DNA of 64,000 bases from Anaerolineae bacterium (GCA_008933735.1 WBUL01000007.1:62001-126000); one strand, 5' to 3'. Shown: positions 8,943 to 17,506, counted from the first letter of the stretch. Notes: generated by a model from the sequence alone, not told the origin. Numbers and translations: made by a program.

Positions 8943-9839
8943 CTACGAATTATTCCAACCCACCCACACATCGACATATACAGGCCGGTGATCTGACCCC
9001 TGAGCATTGCCGCGCTGGACAACCTTGGCGGTTCCCGGCACCATCCGGTAGCGCATCGCCTGAGACAGCAAGATATAATCCAACTGGCTGTACTCGCGTT
9101 TATCTGACCAGTAATGCGTCCAGCGTTCTTTTTCGGGCAGCTCACTCAGCACATCGTACAACCCCAATTCCGGGTCTGCCAGCAGGGGTTTGAGGGTTTC
9201 CGCATCGGGTGTATCGTTAAAATCCCCCATCACGACGAACAACCCCTGTTTGGGGTTCGGGAAACGGCGCTTGATCAACTGGCCTATCGCCATCGCCTGC
9301 CGGGTACGTCGTTCTGTTGCGTCCCGGATGGCCTTTTCCCGCTTCTCCCCTTTAAGGGTGGGGTCAACAAACTTGCTTTTCAGATGGGAAACAAACGCCG
9401 TAAACACCGGAATGTAGCTGTCCGGGTCTAAAACTTCGACCTCCAGTAAATCTCTGGAAAAAATTTTCCCTTTGCGGGGGTCGCCAAAATCCCGCAAGAA
9501 CTGGTAAGAAACCACCTGCCCCAGCGGCAGCACACTGGCTAACCCCACCTGAATCCCACGCGGATCGTTCCCTTCCACCACAACGAGTTCATCAAAGTGC
9601 TTGCCTAGCTGAACCGTATTAAACTCAGCGAGCGCACCTTTGTTTTCGACCTCTTGCAGCGCCAACACATCCGGTTTATCCTCACGCAGCCGCTCCCCTA
9701 AATAATACATCTGCATCAGGTCTTTAGGCTTGGTGCTGCGTGGAGCACCAAAATCATCCCCTCGCTGATAAGGATCATCAAAACGGTCATAGAAGTTATT
9801 GACATTGTACGTTCCGAGTTTGATGCGGCGAACAGCCAT
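8943..9839 (-). CDS. Endonuclease/exonuclease/phosphatase-family hydrolase
   Basis: A 298-aa protein of the EEP superfamily (DNase I/exonuclease III fold), metal-dependent phosphodiesterases acting on nucleic acids, lipids or sugar phosphates. Family motifs in order: GTYNVNNFYDRFDD (residues 8-21), DVLALQEVENKGAL (metal-binding Glu, about 58-71), VVMGDFNDTPDAETL (catalytic Asp-x-Asn, about 203-217) and SDHRPVYVDVWV (C-terminal Asp-His, about 282-293). There is no signal peptide, so it is probably cytoplasmic; the substrate cannot be told from sequence. It lies 14 bases after the STAS-like gene and 22 before glgC on the same strand, suggesting one transcript, though no functional link is obvious. 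Confidence 0.9.
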   Translation of the reverse strand: MAVRRIKLGTYNVNNFYDRFDDPYQRGDDFGAPRSTKPKDLMQMYYLGERLREDKPDVLALQEVENKGALAEFNTVQLGKHFDELVVVEGNDPRGIQVGLASVLPLGQVVSYQFLRDFGDPRKGKIFSRDLLEVEVLDPDSYIPVFTAFVSHLKSKFVDPTLKGEKREKAIRDATERRTRQAMAIGQLIKRRFPNPKQGLFVVMGDFNDTPDAETLKPLLADPELGLYDVLSELPEKERWTHYWSDKREYSQLDYILLSQAMRYRMVPGTAKVVQRGNAQGSDHRPVYVDVWVGWNNS

Positions 9840-9853
9840 AAGCCCCCTTGCTC

Positions 9854-10228
9854 CTAACAGAGTCCAAGCTGATTAAAAAATTCCCAGGCATCATCGTCAT
9901 CGACGGACACATGCACCTGCATATCCAGTTTATTATTTAGCACCTTTGCCACAAAACTTAAAAACTGGTCCGGATTCAAAAACACACAGTAACCCATCAT
10001 GTCATGGTTTGTGATCCGGCTGTTCGAAAATACATTGAGAATGTCCTCCGGCGTGCTGGTCATGCCCTCAAAATCCAGCACCACATGCAGCGGCATCAAC
10101 GCCTGATCCAATAAAGCCGCCACCGACTCCAATGCGTCTGCCACATCCTCGGCGGCCAGAGCCTCCAGGAAATACATTTTCATGAGACGAGGGTTGTTCT
10201 TCCAGGGATACACTAATTCGTAAGACAT
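9854..10228 (-). CDS. Small STAS/SpoIIAA-like protein of unknown function
   Basis: A 124-aa protein. I place the start at the internal ATG 10228 (MSYELVYPW) because the extra 18 residues of the ORF-track version look like untranslated leader. The pattern is an alternating strand-helix one: an N-terminal strand, a helix rich in Ala/Asp/Glu (about 27-45), PLHVVLDFEGM (about 50-60), GYCVFLNP (about 81-88) and an acidic C-terminal region ending in AWEFFNQLG. This resembles STAS/SpoIIAA-like domains. The same layout appears in the N-terminal 120 residues of the FHA protein at 15517-16719 (PIHLLLDG, LGYVMIYG), so the two probably share a domain. No conserved phosphorylatable Ser/Thr can be assigned. 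Function unknown. Confidence 0.75.
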   Translation of the reverse strand: MSYELVYPWKNNPRLMKMYFLEALAAEDVADALESVAALLDQALMPLHVVLDFEGMTSTPEDILNVFSNSRITNHDMMGYCVFLNPDQFLSFVAKVLNNKLDMQVHVSVDDDDAWEFFNQLGLC

Positions 10229-10386
10229 GACCTGACAGCCAGTTTTGCCTATGAGTATAGCAACTATCAAGCGGCCTCTCAAAAAACCGCTCCTTTAATG
10301 AATCCTTAATGTTAGTGTCACAAATGAACAATCTGTTGGGACGATGCTATAGTCTGGAAAAGATGAGTAGATAAGGAGCATATACC

Positions 10387-11508
10387 ATGAGAAAAATCCT
10401 TTTCGCAGTGATGGCCCTGGCACTGGCCTTCAGTGCGGGCGCTGTGCTTGTCCAGAAATCCGAACCGGCTGCCGCACAGGAGGCGACCCTCGACCTGCCT
10501 GATCTGTATGAGCAGGCCCGTCAATCTGTTGTGTATATTGAGGTTGTTGGCAGCGGCCCAACAACCGTTTCGATGCCCAATGATGAAAATCACCCGGACG
10601 AGTTTTTCTCTCGTGGACTGGGATCAGGTTTCGTCTGGGATACTGAAGGACACATCGTCACGAATTACCATGTCGTGGGTGATGCCAAGCGTATTGATGT
10701 AACCTTCTTTGACGGCACCTTTGCCCGTGCGGAAGTGGTCGGTCTTGACCCTGACAGCGACCTCGCTGTGATAAAAGTTGATGTTCCGGCTGAAAAGCTT
10801 GTGCCAGTGGTTGTGGCGGACTCAGGATCGCTGGAAGTCGGTGAACCCGTCATTGCAATCGGCAATCCTTTTGGGCAAACCTGGACGATGACTACAGGGA
10901 TTATCAGCGCCCTGGGACGCGCGAACAGCAGCCTGACAGGATTTTCTATTCCTGACATGATTCAGACTGATGCAGCCATCAACCCCGGCAACTCCGGCGG
11001 CCCTCTGTTCGACGCTGCGGGGCGCGTGGTTGGTGTCAATACACAGATCATCTCGGAAAGTCGGGCGAATTCGGGTGTCGGGTTTGCCGTGCCCTCAAAT
11101 ACTGTTCAGCGCGTTGTCCCTGAACTGATCGAAGACGGGGATGTCGCCTACACCTGGATTGGAATCCAGGGAGGTAGTGTCACGCTGGATATTATTGACC
11201 TGATGAATTTAAATCCGGATGTACGCGGCGTCCTGATCAGCAACGTGATCGACGGCGGCCCGGCCTCTGACGCGGATTTGCAGGGCGCAGACAGCCGTGC
11301 TGAGATTGACGGGCTGGCCTACCGTATCGGGGGCGACATTATTACCGCCATTAACGGCACACCGATCAACACGCTTGAAGCGTTGGTTTCCTATCTGGCG
11401 GCAAACACTCAGCCTGGCGATAACGTTGAACTGACGATTATCCGCGATGGCGAAACCCTGACAATTCCCGTTCTTCTCGAAGAACGCCCAGAACGTTCGA
11501 GTCGATAG
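10387..11508 (+). CDS. HtrA/DegP-family serine protease with PDZ domain
   Basis: An exported trypsin-like protease for quality control of extracytoplasmic proteins, 373 aa. AAGGAG lies 8 bases before ATG 10387, and residues 1-35 are a signal peptide or anchor. The catalytic triad is visible: His in VTNYHVVGDAK (about residue 97), Asp in DPDSDLAVIKV (about 127) and Ser in DAAINPGNSGGPLFD (about 205). A C-terminal PDZ domain of about 90 residues (WIGIQGG...GGDIITAINGTPIN...ELTIIRDGE) binds unfolded C-termini. The protein is slightly shorter than E. coli DegP and has one PDZ domain, as in DegS or DegQ-like forms. A strong terminator follows, so it is probably monocistronic. Confidence 0.95.
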   Translation: MRKILFAVMALALAFSAGAVLVQKSEPAAAQEATLDLPDLYEQARQSVVYIEVVGSGPTTVSMPNDENHPDEFFSRGLGSGFVWDTEGHIVTNYHVVGDAKRIDVTFFDGTFARAEVVGLDPDSDLAVIKVDVPAEKLVPVVVADSGSLEVGEPVIAIGNPFGQTWTMTTGIISALGRANSSLTGFSIPDMIQTDAAINPGNSGGPLFDAAGRVVGVNTQIISESRANSGVGFAVPSNTVQRVVPELIEDGDVAYTWIGIQGGSVTLDIIDLMNLNPDVRGVLISNVIDGGPASDADLQGADSRAEIDGLAYRIGGDIITAINGTPINTLEALVSYLAANTQPGDNVELTIIRDGETLTIPVLLEERPERSSR

Positions 11509-11526
11509 TTTTCCCCTTTTGCCCGG

Positions 11527-11557
11527 TGGCGCGGACACCCTCCCGCGCCATTTTTTT
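11527..11557 (+). terminator. Rho-independent terminator after the HtrA-type gene
   Basis: An 8-bp GC-rich stem (TGGCGCGG/CCGCGCCA) with an 8-nt loop is followed by seven T's. The ORF-track start of the next gene (11526) would fall in this hairpin, which supports the later start at 11619. Confidence 0.9.
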
Positions 11558-11618
11558 ATTCGCCACAAACCGTCCCACGTGCTATGTTCATACAGGGTAT
11601 TCACACACAAAGGCAGCA

Positions 11619-12389
11619 ATGCTTCGGACGTTAGAAGTTTATCCTCAACAGAAAATTTTCTGGGTCGCAATGCTGGGGCTATGGCTGCTGACCCTGACCA
11701 TCACCCCGATTGCGATCTGGATCGAAGGTGAACACACCTTTCCGACATTTGCCACGCTGGGTGTCCTGGCACAGGCGGCAGCGACGCTGACTGCACTTTC
11801 GTGGAGTTGGTCAGTTCCACGACTTTTTACGATGTCGCTGATCGTTAGTGGACTGACATGGCTCGCGGAATTCATGGGCAGTTCCACCGGATTTCCCTTT
11901 GGCACGTATGAGTACACCGATGTTTTGCAGCCACAGCTTGCCCATGTGCCGCTCATTATCCCCTTCGCCTGGCTGATGATGCTGCCAGCGGCGTGGGCAG
12001 TCACACGAGCGATTTTGCAGCACACACGGTTCACCGATAACTGGCTGGTTTTTGCCGCGCTGAGTGGGCTGGTTTTTACGGCCTGGGATTTATACCTTGA
12101 CCCGCAAATGGTCGCCAAAGACCTGTGGCGTTGGGAAAATCCGAACGGCTACTTCGGTATTCCATGGATGAACTTCTTCGGCTGGTGGCTGGTGGCTTCC
12201 CTGATTACGCTGATAATCCGTCCGACCCAGCTACCCTTGCGCCCGCTCATGACCATTTATGGGCTCACATGGATTTTTCAGGCAGTGGGTCTGGGATTGT
12301 TCTGGGGGCAGCCGGGGCCTGCGCTGTGTGGTTTTGCATCAATGGGAAGTTGGATAGGGCTGGCATGGAAACAATCCTCTGGACGATAG
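11619..12389 (+). CDS. Carotenoid biosynthesis membrane protein, CruF-like 1',2'-hydratase
   Basis: A 256-aa polytopic membrane protein of the CruF/carotenoid-biosynthesis family, whose known members hydrate the psi end of a carotenoid. I start it at ATG 11619 (MLRTLEVYPQQK) because the longer ORF begins inside the preceding terminator. About seven membrane segments are visible, with family-like motifs TWLAEFMGSSTGFPFGTYEYT (about residues 74-94), FAWLMMLPAAW and AWDLYLDPQMV (about 148-158; acidic residues are probable active-site candidates). It begins an overlapping gene run with PlsY, a GT2 and a CrtI-family oxidoreductase, which strongly supports a carotenoid role. The exact substrate (gamma-carotene, lycopene or an apocarotenoid) cannot be read from the sequence. 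Confidence 0.85.
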   Translation: MLRTLEVYPQQKIFWVAMLGLWLLTLTITPIAIWIEGEHTFPTFATLGVLAQAAATLTALSWSWSVPRLFTMSLIVSGLTWLAEFMGSSTGFPFGTYEYTDVLQPQLAHVPLIIPFAWLMMLPAAWAVTRAILQHTRFTDNWLVFAALSGLVFTAWDLYLDPQMVAKDLWRWENPNGYFGIPWMNFFGWWLVASLITLIIRPTQLPLRPLMTIYGLTWIFQAVGLGLFWGQPGPALCGFASMGSWIGLAWKQSSGR

Positions 12390-12955
12390 GCGCGTTTTTC
12401 CTCGGTGCGATTCCGTTTTCCCCGCTGGTTTCCCGCTACGCACTGGGGAAAAATCTCCGTGAGGTAGGTGATGGCAATCCCGGCGCGACAAACGTTGTAA
12501 AGGCTGGCGGCGTGCAGTGGGGTATCCTGGCATTCGCACTGGATTATCTGAAGGGAGCGCTGCCGCCGGGAATCGCATGGTTTTTCGCGGGGATTCAGGA
12601 CTGGCGCCTTGTGCCCATCGCGGTCGCACCCGTTGCGGGTCATGCTTTCTCACCATTTCTCAATTTTAAGGGCGGCAAGGCACTGGCTGCCACCTTCGGT
12701 GTGTGGTCTGGGCTGACACTGGCAGAGGTTCCCACCATGCTTGGCCTGATGATGACGCTGTTTTTTATCATTCTGACCATCGACGGTTGGGCGGTGGTGC
12801 TGGCGCTGCTTCCGCTTTCAATTTACATGCTGGTCTACAAGAGCACGGTCTTATTCGCGGTATGGGCAGGTATTTTTGCAATCGTGGCCTACAAACACCG
12901 GGCTGATTTATACAAGCCCTTGCGCCTCAAACCCTGGATAAAATTCTCACGATGA
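12365..12955 (+). CDS. plsY: Acyl-phosphate:glycerol-3-phosphate acyltransferase (PlsY family)
   Basis: PlsY transfers an acyl group from acyl-phosphate to glycerol-3-phosphate in membrane lipid synthesis. The gene encodes 196 aa from ATG 12365 (METILWTIGAFFLGAIPF); the ORF-track version starting at 12125 is mostly out-of-frame overlap with CruF. The three PlsY active-site segments are present: VGDGNPGATNVVKAGG (about residues 34-49), GHAFSPFLNFKGGKALAATFG (about 96-116; joined) and YKHRADLYKPL near the C-terminus. Five or so membrane segments fit the family. The gene overlaps the end of the CruF-like gene by 25 bases and the GT2 gene by 4 (ATGA). It may serve general lipid synthesis or, speculatively, acylation in the carotenoid pathway. 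Confidence 0.93.
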   Translation: METILWTIGAFFLGAIPFSPLVSRYALGKNLREVGDGNPGATNVVKAGGVQWGILAFALDYLKGALPPGIAWFFAGIQDWRLVPIAVAPVAGHAFSPFLNFKGGKALAATFGVWSGLTLAEVPTMLGLMMTLFFIILTIDGWAVVLALLPLSIYMLVYKSTVLFAVWAGIFAIVAYKHRADLYKPLRLKPWIKFSR

Positions 12956-14070
12956 TCGTCTGGTTTCTGGTCGCGCTGGCTTTGTTGATCATTTTGCTGA
13001 CAAGTGTGCTCAACGCCTTCACTTTCCCGCGTTTGAAAACTGCCACACAGGGCGAGCGCAAGAAAATCTCGATCCTGATCCCTGCCCGCAATGAAGCGCA
13101 GGTCATCGAGAACACGATCCGGCATCTCCTTGCACAAGAATGGGATCATTATGAAGTGATTCTGCTTGACGACCATTCCAACGATGACACCGCAGAACGT
13201 GCACGGCAGGCTGCCCAGGATGACCCGCGTCTAAAAGTGCTCTCCGGCCAGCCCCTGCCCTCCGGTTGGTTAGGGAAAAACTGGGCCTGCCACCAATTAA
13301 GCCAGGCGGCACAGGGCGATGTGCTGATTTTTACGGACGCAGACGTGGAGTGGGACGCCAGCGCCCTGCCGGCGCTGATAAGTTTACACCACGATATGCT
13401 GACCGTCTGGCCGACGCAAATCACCCTCACCTGGGCTGAACGATTGTGTGTATCCGCTATCGCGCTGGCGATTATCGGCTATCTGCCGGAAATCATGGTG
13501 CGAAAATCACCGTTTTCGGCTTTTGCCGCCGCGAATGGGCAGTGTCTGGTGTTCACCCGCGATGCTTATGAGACAGTCGGCGGGCATGAGGCTGTGCGTG
13601 ATCAGATTGTGGAGGATGTGGCGCTGGCAAAACGTATCAAACGGGCCGGGAAAACGCTTATCATGCTGGAAGGAAACAGGCTAATCCGCTGCCGGATGTA
13701 TCACAACTGGCAGGAAGTCCGCGATGGATTCGCCAAAAATATCCTCGCCGGACACGGTAACCGCTTGATGTTTCTGGCAGTTTCAACCGGGTTTCATTGG
13801 GCGGTGTTTATCCTGCCTTGGGTGTGGCTGCTGGTGGGTGGATTCGTTCATCTCGGTGACTATTGGCCTGTCTTCCCATTCGTGCTTATAGCTGCTGGCA
13901 TTCTGGTAAGAGCGATCAGTCTACGGGTTACACACCAGCGTGTGGGAGATGCGTTTCTCATGCCGCTGACCGTGCTTTTAATGACGCGGATTGCGGCACA
14001 GTCGGTATGGTGGCAAATTCGGCATGGCGGCCCCCGATGGAAAGGACGAGTTTTTGTCAAAGGCACATGA
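12952..14070 (+). CDS. Family 2 glycosyltransferase (carotenoid CruC/CrtQ-like)
   Basis: A 372-aa membrane-bound GT-A glycosyltransferase. After an N-terminal membrane segment come ISILIPARNEAQVIENTI (about residues 35-52), EVILLDDHSNDDT (about 66-78), GDVLIFTDADVEWD (DxD-like metal site, about 119-132) and VRDQIVEDVALAKRIKRAG (ED acceptor motif, about 211-229). Two to three C-terminal membrane segments follow. PSGWLGKNWACHQL is typical of GT2 enzymes of the CruC/CrtQ kind that glucosylate carotenoids. Its position between plsY (4-base ATGA overlap) and a CrtI-family gene (overlapping its end) fits synthesis of a carotenoid glycoside. The sugar and acceptor are inferred from context. Confidence 0.88.
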   Translation: MIVWFLVALALLIILLTSVLNAFTFPRLKTATQGERKKISILIPARNEAQVIENTIRHLLAQEWDHYEVILLDDHSNDDTAERARQAAQDDPRLKVLSGQPLPSGWLGKNWACHQLSQAAQGDVLIFTDADVEWDASALPALISLHHDMLTVWPTQITLTWAERLCVSAIALAIIGYLPEIMVRKSPFSAFAAANGQCLVFTRDAYETVGGHEAVRDQIVEDVALAKRIKRAGKTLIMLEGNRLIRCRMYHNWQEVRDGFAKNILAGHGNRLMFLAVSTGFHWAVFILPWVWLLVGGFVHLGDYWPVFPFVLIAAGILVRAISLRVTHQRVGDAFLMPLTVLLMTRIAAQSVWWQIRHGGPRWKGRVFVKGT

Positions 14071-15520
14071 GATTCTGATTGTTGGCGCGGGAATAGGCGG
14101 TCTCAGCGCCGCAATTCACCTGGCAGCAAACGGCCAGCGCGTCAAAATCCTGGAAAAAAACGCAACCGTAGGCGGGAAAATGAACGAGATTGCCGCTGAT
14201 GGCTTTCGCTGGGATACGGGGCCGTCGGTCATCACCATGCGTCATGTTTTTGAGGATTTGTTCGCTGCCGCAGGGCGTCGTTTAGAAGATTATCTGAACC
14301 TGGTACCTGTTGATCCCCTCACCCGCTATTTTTACCTTGATGGCCGCATTCTGGATATTCACCCCCAGCTCGAAAATACCCTGCAAGCCATTCAACAATT
14401 CGCGCCGGAGGACATGGAAGGCTATGAAAAATTCCTCGCTTATGCCGCGCAGATTCACCGCATCACCGGGCCAGTGTTTATTTACAATCAGCCTCCCACC
14501 TGGCGCAGTTTCCTCAAGGTTTCCCCTTTTGACGCGCTGAAAATCGACGGGCTTAGAACCATGCAAAACGCAATTGACGGCTTTGTGAAATCACCCCAAC
14601 TGCGCCAGCTTCTGGGTCGATTTGCAACATATACCGGGGCAAGCCCTTACCGCGCTCCTGCCACTCTGAACGTAATCGCGGATGTCGAACTCGCCGGCGG
14701 CGTATGGTATCCGCGAGGCGGCATTTATGCCATCGCAAAAGCACTGAGGGCACTGGCTGAAGAATTAGGGGTGACCATCTGCGAAAACACTCCTGTACAT
14801 CACATCGAGGTTCAGGACGGCAAAGTGAACGGGGTGCTGCTGGCAAAAGGGGATTTTTTACCTGCTGAGGCTGTGATCTCCAATGTGGATGTGGGAACTG
14901 TGTACGAAAAAATGCTGCCATCTGTTCCTCCAAAGCGGGCACGGGACTTGTTGAAGATGGAATCCTCCTGTTCAGGATTTATTATGCTGCTCGGCATCAA
15001 AGGCACGCATCCGCAGCTTGCCCATCATAACATCTTTTTCTCCCGCGATTACCCGCGTGAATTTGATGAGATTTTCCGGCTGGGGGTGCCGCCTTCCGAA
15101 CCCACCGTTTATGTGGCGATTACCTGCAAAACCGACCCCCAGGATGCCCCATCTGACCATGAAAACTGGTTTGTGCTGGTTAATGCGCCGCCACTAGGGA
15201 AAGCCTATGATTGGAAGCAGCAAAATTACCGTGAGGTGGTGCTGGGTCAACTGGCGAAATTCAGTGTTCAGCCGAATATTGTCACGGAGAAAATAATAAC
15301 CCCGCCGGATCTGGAGCAGATGAGCGGGGCACGGCGCGGGGCGTTATACGGCACTTCCTCAAACAACCGTTGGGCGGCTTTCTTGCGACCGCCCAATCGT
15401 GCCGCCGGCATACAGGGACTCTATTTTGCGGGTGGAACAACCCACCCCGGCGGCGGGGTGCCAATGGTTACCCTGTCGGGCAAAGTCGCCGCGACAATGT
15501 GTCTGGAAGACCTGCCCTAA
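14054..15520 (+). CDS. Phytoene desaturase/CrtI-family carotenoid oxidoreductase
   Basis: A FAD-dependent carotenoid desaturase or oxygenase, 488 aa. I prefer the TTG at 14054, which has AAAGGA 7 bases upstream and gives LSKAHEILIVGAG; an ATG at 14024 is the alternative. Domains: the Rossmann FAD site IVGAGIGGLSAAIHLAANG (about residues 8-26), GGKMNEIAADGFRWDTGPSVITM (about 38-60; family hallmark, joined), and the C-terminal FAD motif YFAGGTTHPGGGVPMVTLSGK (about 456-476; joined). This hallmark order is that of CrtI-family enzymes, which include phytoene desaturases, CrtD-type 3,4-desaturases and CrtO/CrtP-type oxygenases; motifs alone do not separate them. It overlaps the GT2 gene and ends the carotenoid operon, facing the FHA gene with stops overlapping by a few bases. 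Confidence 0.92.
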   Translation: MSKAHEILIVGAGIGGLSAAIHLAANGQRVKILEKNATVGGKMNEIAADGFRWDTGPSVITMRHVFEDLFAAAGRRLEDYLNLVPVDPLTRYFYLDGRILDIHPQLENTLQAIQQFAPEDMEGYEKFLAYAAQIHRITGPVFIYNQPPTWRSFLKVSPFDALKIDGLRTMQNAIDGFVKSPQLRQLLGRFATYTGASPYRAPATLNVIADVELAGGVWYPRGGIYAIAKALRALAEELGVTICENTPVHHIEVQDGKVNGVLLAKGDFLPAEAVISNVDVGTVYEKMLPSVPPKRARDLLKMESSCSGFIMLLGIKGTHPQLAHHNIFFSRDYPREFDEIFRLGVPPSEPTVYVAITCKTDPQDAPSDHENWFVLVNAPPLGKAYDWKQQNYREVVLGQLAKFSVQPNIVTEKIITPPDLEQMSGARRGALYGTSSNNRWAAFLRPPNRAAGIQGLYFAGGTTHPGGGVPMVTLSGKVAATMCLEDLP

Positions 15521-16719
15521 TCCTCGAAGTATACCCGCATGACCATGTTCCCCAGCCGAATCTCGTCAGCATCGCATAGGCGACGGGCCTCGTTAAGTTT
15601 TACAGGGTCATCGTTGACAAAAGTGCCGTTCGTGCTGCCCATATCATTGATAGTCAGCGCGTTGCTGACCGGTGGATTGATGCGAGCATGAATGTGACTC
15701 ACCCCCAGCCGATACCCCCCATAAGGCCCCAGATTGATGTCCGGCTGCAAACTGTCGCCGGGGTCAGACCGTCCAAAAATAATCACATTGGTCGGCTGGA
15801 TAATCATTTTGACCTTCTGTGAGGTAATCGCATCCCGAATTTCAAGACGCACTTTGCCTCCCTCCGGGAAAAAATCGTCTCGGAAGTGGTTAGTACGGAC
15901 TAAATCCGGCGTGTGCCAGCCTTCACGCAAACCCTGCGATCGGCGGGCGAGTTGTTCGGGGCTGTTCAGGCCAAGCTGGGCAATAGTGAGCTGCGCCTTT
16001 GGGGTAATCGGCACAACCTCCATCCCATCAGGACTCCACTGAAAATGCTCATACCAGTAATCACGGCGTGGATGGAACAACACATCAGCACTCGTCTGCG
16101 CCTCCTGTTTGTGCTGGCGGCAGGTATCGCAGGCAAAACACAGATTTTCAAAGGCGATGCTGCCATCCGGCACAATTTCGACTACTTTGAGCTTGACGAC
16201 GGCATCCTGGGTCGTATGGCAGTACTCACATCGCCCGTTAAAAACCTTCAAGAGCTGTTCGCTCACGGTCCTGGAAATCCTGGTTTTTCGCAAAGGGCGG
16301 GTTGGGAAAATATCTGTTCCCTCCGGAATCTTGGTTTTGATGTCTCCCGGAAGCGATTTGTCGAGTTTTTGCAATGTCTTGACCGCCTTATCAAATGTGT
16401 TCACAAAACCAAATTTCAGGCCAAACAATCGTCCAATGACCTCAACCACCATCCGCAGCGGCGTATCTCTCAGGCCGTAGATCATGACATAGCCCAGAGC
16501 GATATGTTTAGGCCAGCCCCATTTCTTGAGAACCATCAAGCCCGGCATTCGTTCGACCAGAACACCGTCTAACAGCAGATGGATCGGGCTTTCCACATTC
16601 TGATTGAGGAATGTCGAGACCCACTCATCCAGTTTTGAGGTGTCGTCCGCTGTGATGCTTCCCCCGCCCGTGACGACAATGACGCGGCTCTGAACCAACC
16701 AATAGACTTCAATGCTCAT
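15517..16719 (-). CDS. STAS-like / HNH-like zinc / FHA domain protein
   Basis: A 400-aa cytoplasmic protein with three modules. I start it at ATG 16719 (MSIEVYWLVQ); the ORF-track start is a TTG in AT-rich DNA. Residues 1-120 form an alpha/beta domain similar to the small STAS-like protein at 9854-10228. Residues about 165-210 form an HNH-like zinc module: GRCEYC...FENLCFACDTCRQHK keeps both CxxC pairs, but the position of the usual DH of HNH nucleases reads VE (LKVVEIVPDGS), and the usual CN is CR. Residues about 295-400 are an FHA domain with GRS, SHIHARI and NDMGSTNGTFVND, all features of phosphothreonine binding. It is probably a signalling adaptor rather than an active nuclease. PP2C phosphatases and a GTPase-like gene lie nearby. 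Confidence 0.85.
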   Translation of the reverse strand: MSIEVYWLVQSRVIVVTGGGSITADDTSKLDEWVSTFLNQNVESPIHLLLDGVLVERMPGLMVLKKWGWPKHIALGYVMIYGLRDTPLRMVVEVIGRLFGLKFGFVNTFDKAVKTLQKLDKSLPGDIKTKIPEGTDIFPTRPLRKTRISRTVSEQLLKVFNGRCEYCHTTQDAVVKLKVVEIVPDGSIAFENLCFACDTCRQHKQEAQTSADVLFHPRRDYWYEHFQWSPDGMEVVPITPKAQLTIAQLGLNSPEQLARRSQGLREGWHTPDLVRTNHFRDDFFPEGGKVRLEIRDAITSQKVKMIIQPTNVIIFGRSDPGDSLQPDINLGPYGGYRLGVSHIHARINPPVSNALTINDMGSTNGTFVNDDPVKLNEARRLCDADEIRLGNMVMRVYFED

Positions 16720-16821
16720 AAGCGCTAGTGGGGAATAATTACACTCTTCACAAAACAAACATACACCTGTTTTGCCTCTTTGTCCACGTATTACCTGGAC
16801 TTTTACAGAAGCTGCGCGGAT

Positions 16822-17394
16822 TTATCTGCCGTAGAGTTTCACATATCGGAAACAGTCGATGGTATGGTCGTTCACCATACCCGTTGCCTGCATAAACCCG
16901 TAGCACATGACCGGTCCAACAAAGCTGAAGCCGCGCTTCTTCAAATCTTTGCTCATCGTCTGGGATTCGGTGGTTTCCGGTGGGATTTCTTTGAGCGTTT
17001 TCCAGGCATTGATCTTCGGTTCGCCACCTACGAACTGCCAGATGAAAGCATCAAAACTGCCCACTTCGTCCTGCACCTTCAAGAAGGCCTGGGCATTTTT
17101 CACGGCTGCGCGAAGTTTTAACGCATTACGGATGATCCCTTCATCTTGCATCAGCGCCGCGATCTTCTGTTCATCGTAGCGGGCAACCTTTTCCGGGTCA
17201 AAATGGTCAAACGCGGCGCGGAAATTCTCACGTTTTTTGAGGATGCTGAACCAGCTTAACCCGGCCTGCATCCCTTCCAGAATAAGAAACTCAAATAACT
17301 TATGTTCATCATGAAGAGGAACACCCCACTCCTCATCATGATAGGCCAGATAAAGGGGATCGGTATTCACCCAGCCACAGCGTATGAGTGTCAT
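16822..17394 (-). CDS. tag: DNA-3-methyladenine glycosylase I
   Basis: Removes 3-methyladenine from alkylated DNA to start base-excision repair; 190 aa, the usual length. The family signature is complete: CGWVNTDPLYLAYHDEEWGVP (residues 6-26; joined), LFEFLILEGMQAGLSWFSILKKRENFR (about 33-59; joined), GIIRNALKLRAAVKNAQAF, and the C-terminal zinc-site region FVGPVMCYGFMQATGMVNDHTIDC with Cys and His ligands. The early Cys6 and later His and Cys residues fit the zinc-binding pattern of Tag. GAGGGATG lies just before ATG 17394. It stands alone between the FHA gene and a divergent secreted-protein gene. Confidence 0.95.
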   Translation of the reverse strand: MTLIRCGWVNTDPLYLAYHDEEWGVPLHDEHKLFEFLILEGMQAGLSWFSILKKRENFRAAFDHFDPEKVARYDEQKIAALMQDEGIIRNALKLRAAVKNAQAFLKVQDEVGSFDAFIWQFVGGEPKINAWKTLKEIPPETTESQTMSKDLKKRGFSFVGPVMCYGFMQATGMVNDHTIDCFRYVKLYGR

Positions 17395-17506
17395 CAGTTC
17401 ATCCCTCTCTCTGAATCAGACGGTGATTCTAGCACAGTCCCACGCTTGCCAAGCCACCCGTAATTTCATACACTGTCACCACACTCATTAACCAAGGAGC
17501 AGTATT

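Noticed and set aside
12125-12364. 80-residue N-terminal extension of PlsY in the ORF track
   Set aside because: It lies wholly inside the CruF-like gene in another frame; PlsY homology starts at the ATG 12365.
15517-15520. Overlap of CrtI-family and FHA gene stops as a possible frameshift
   Set aside because: Both proteins end with complete family domains, so a 4-base convergent overlap is real and normal.
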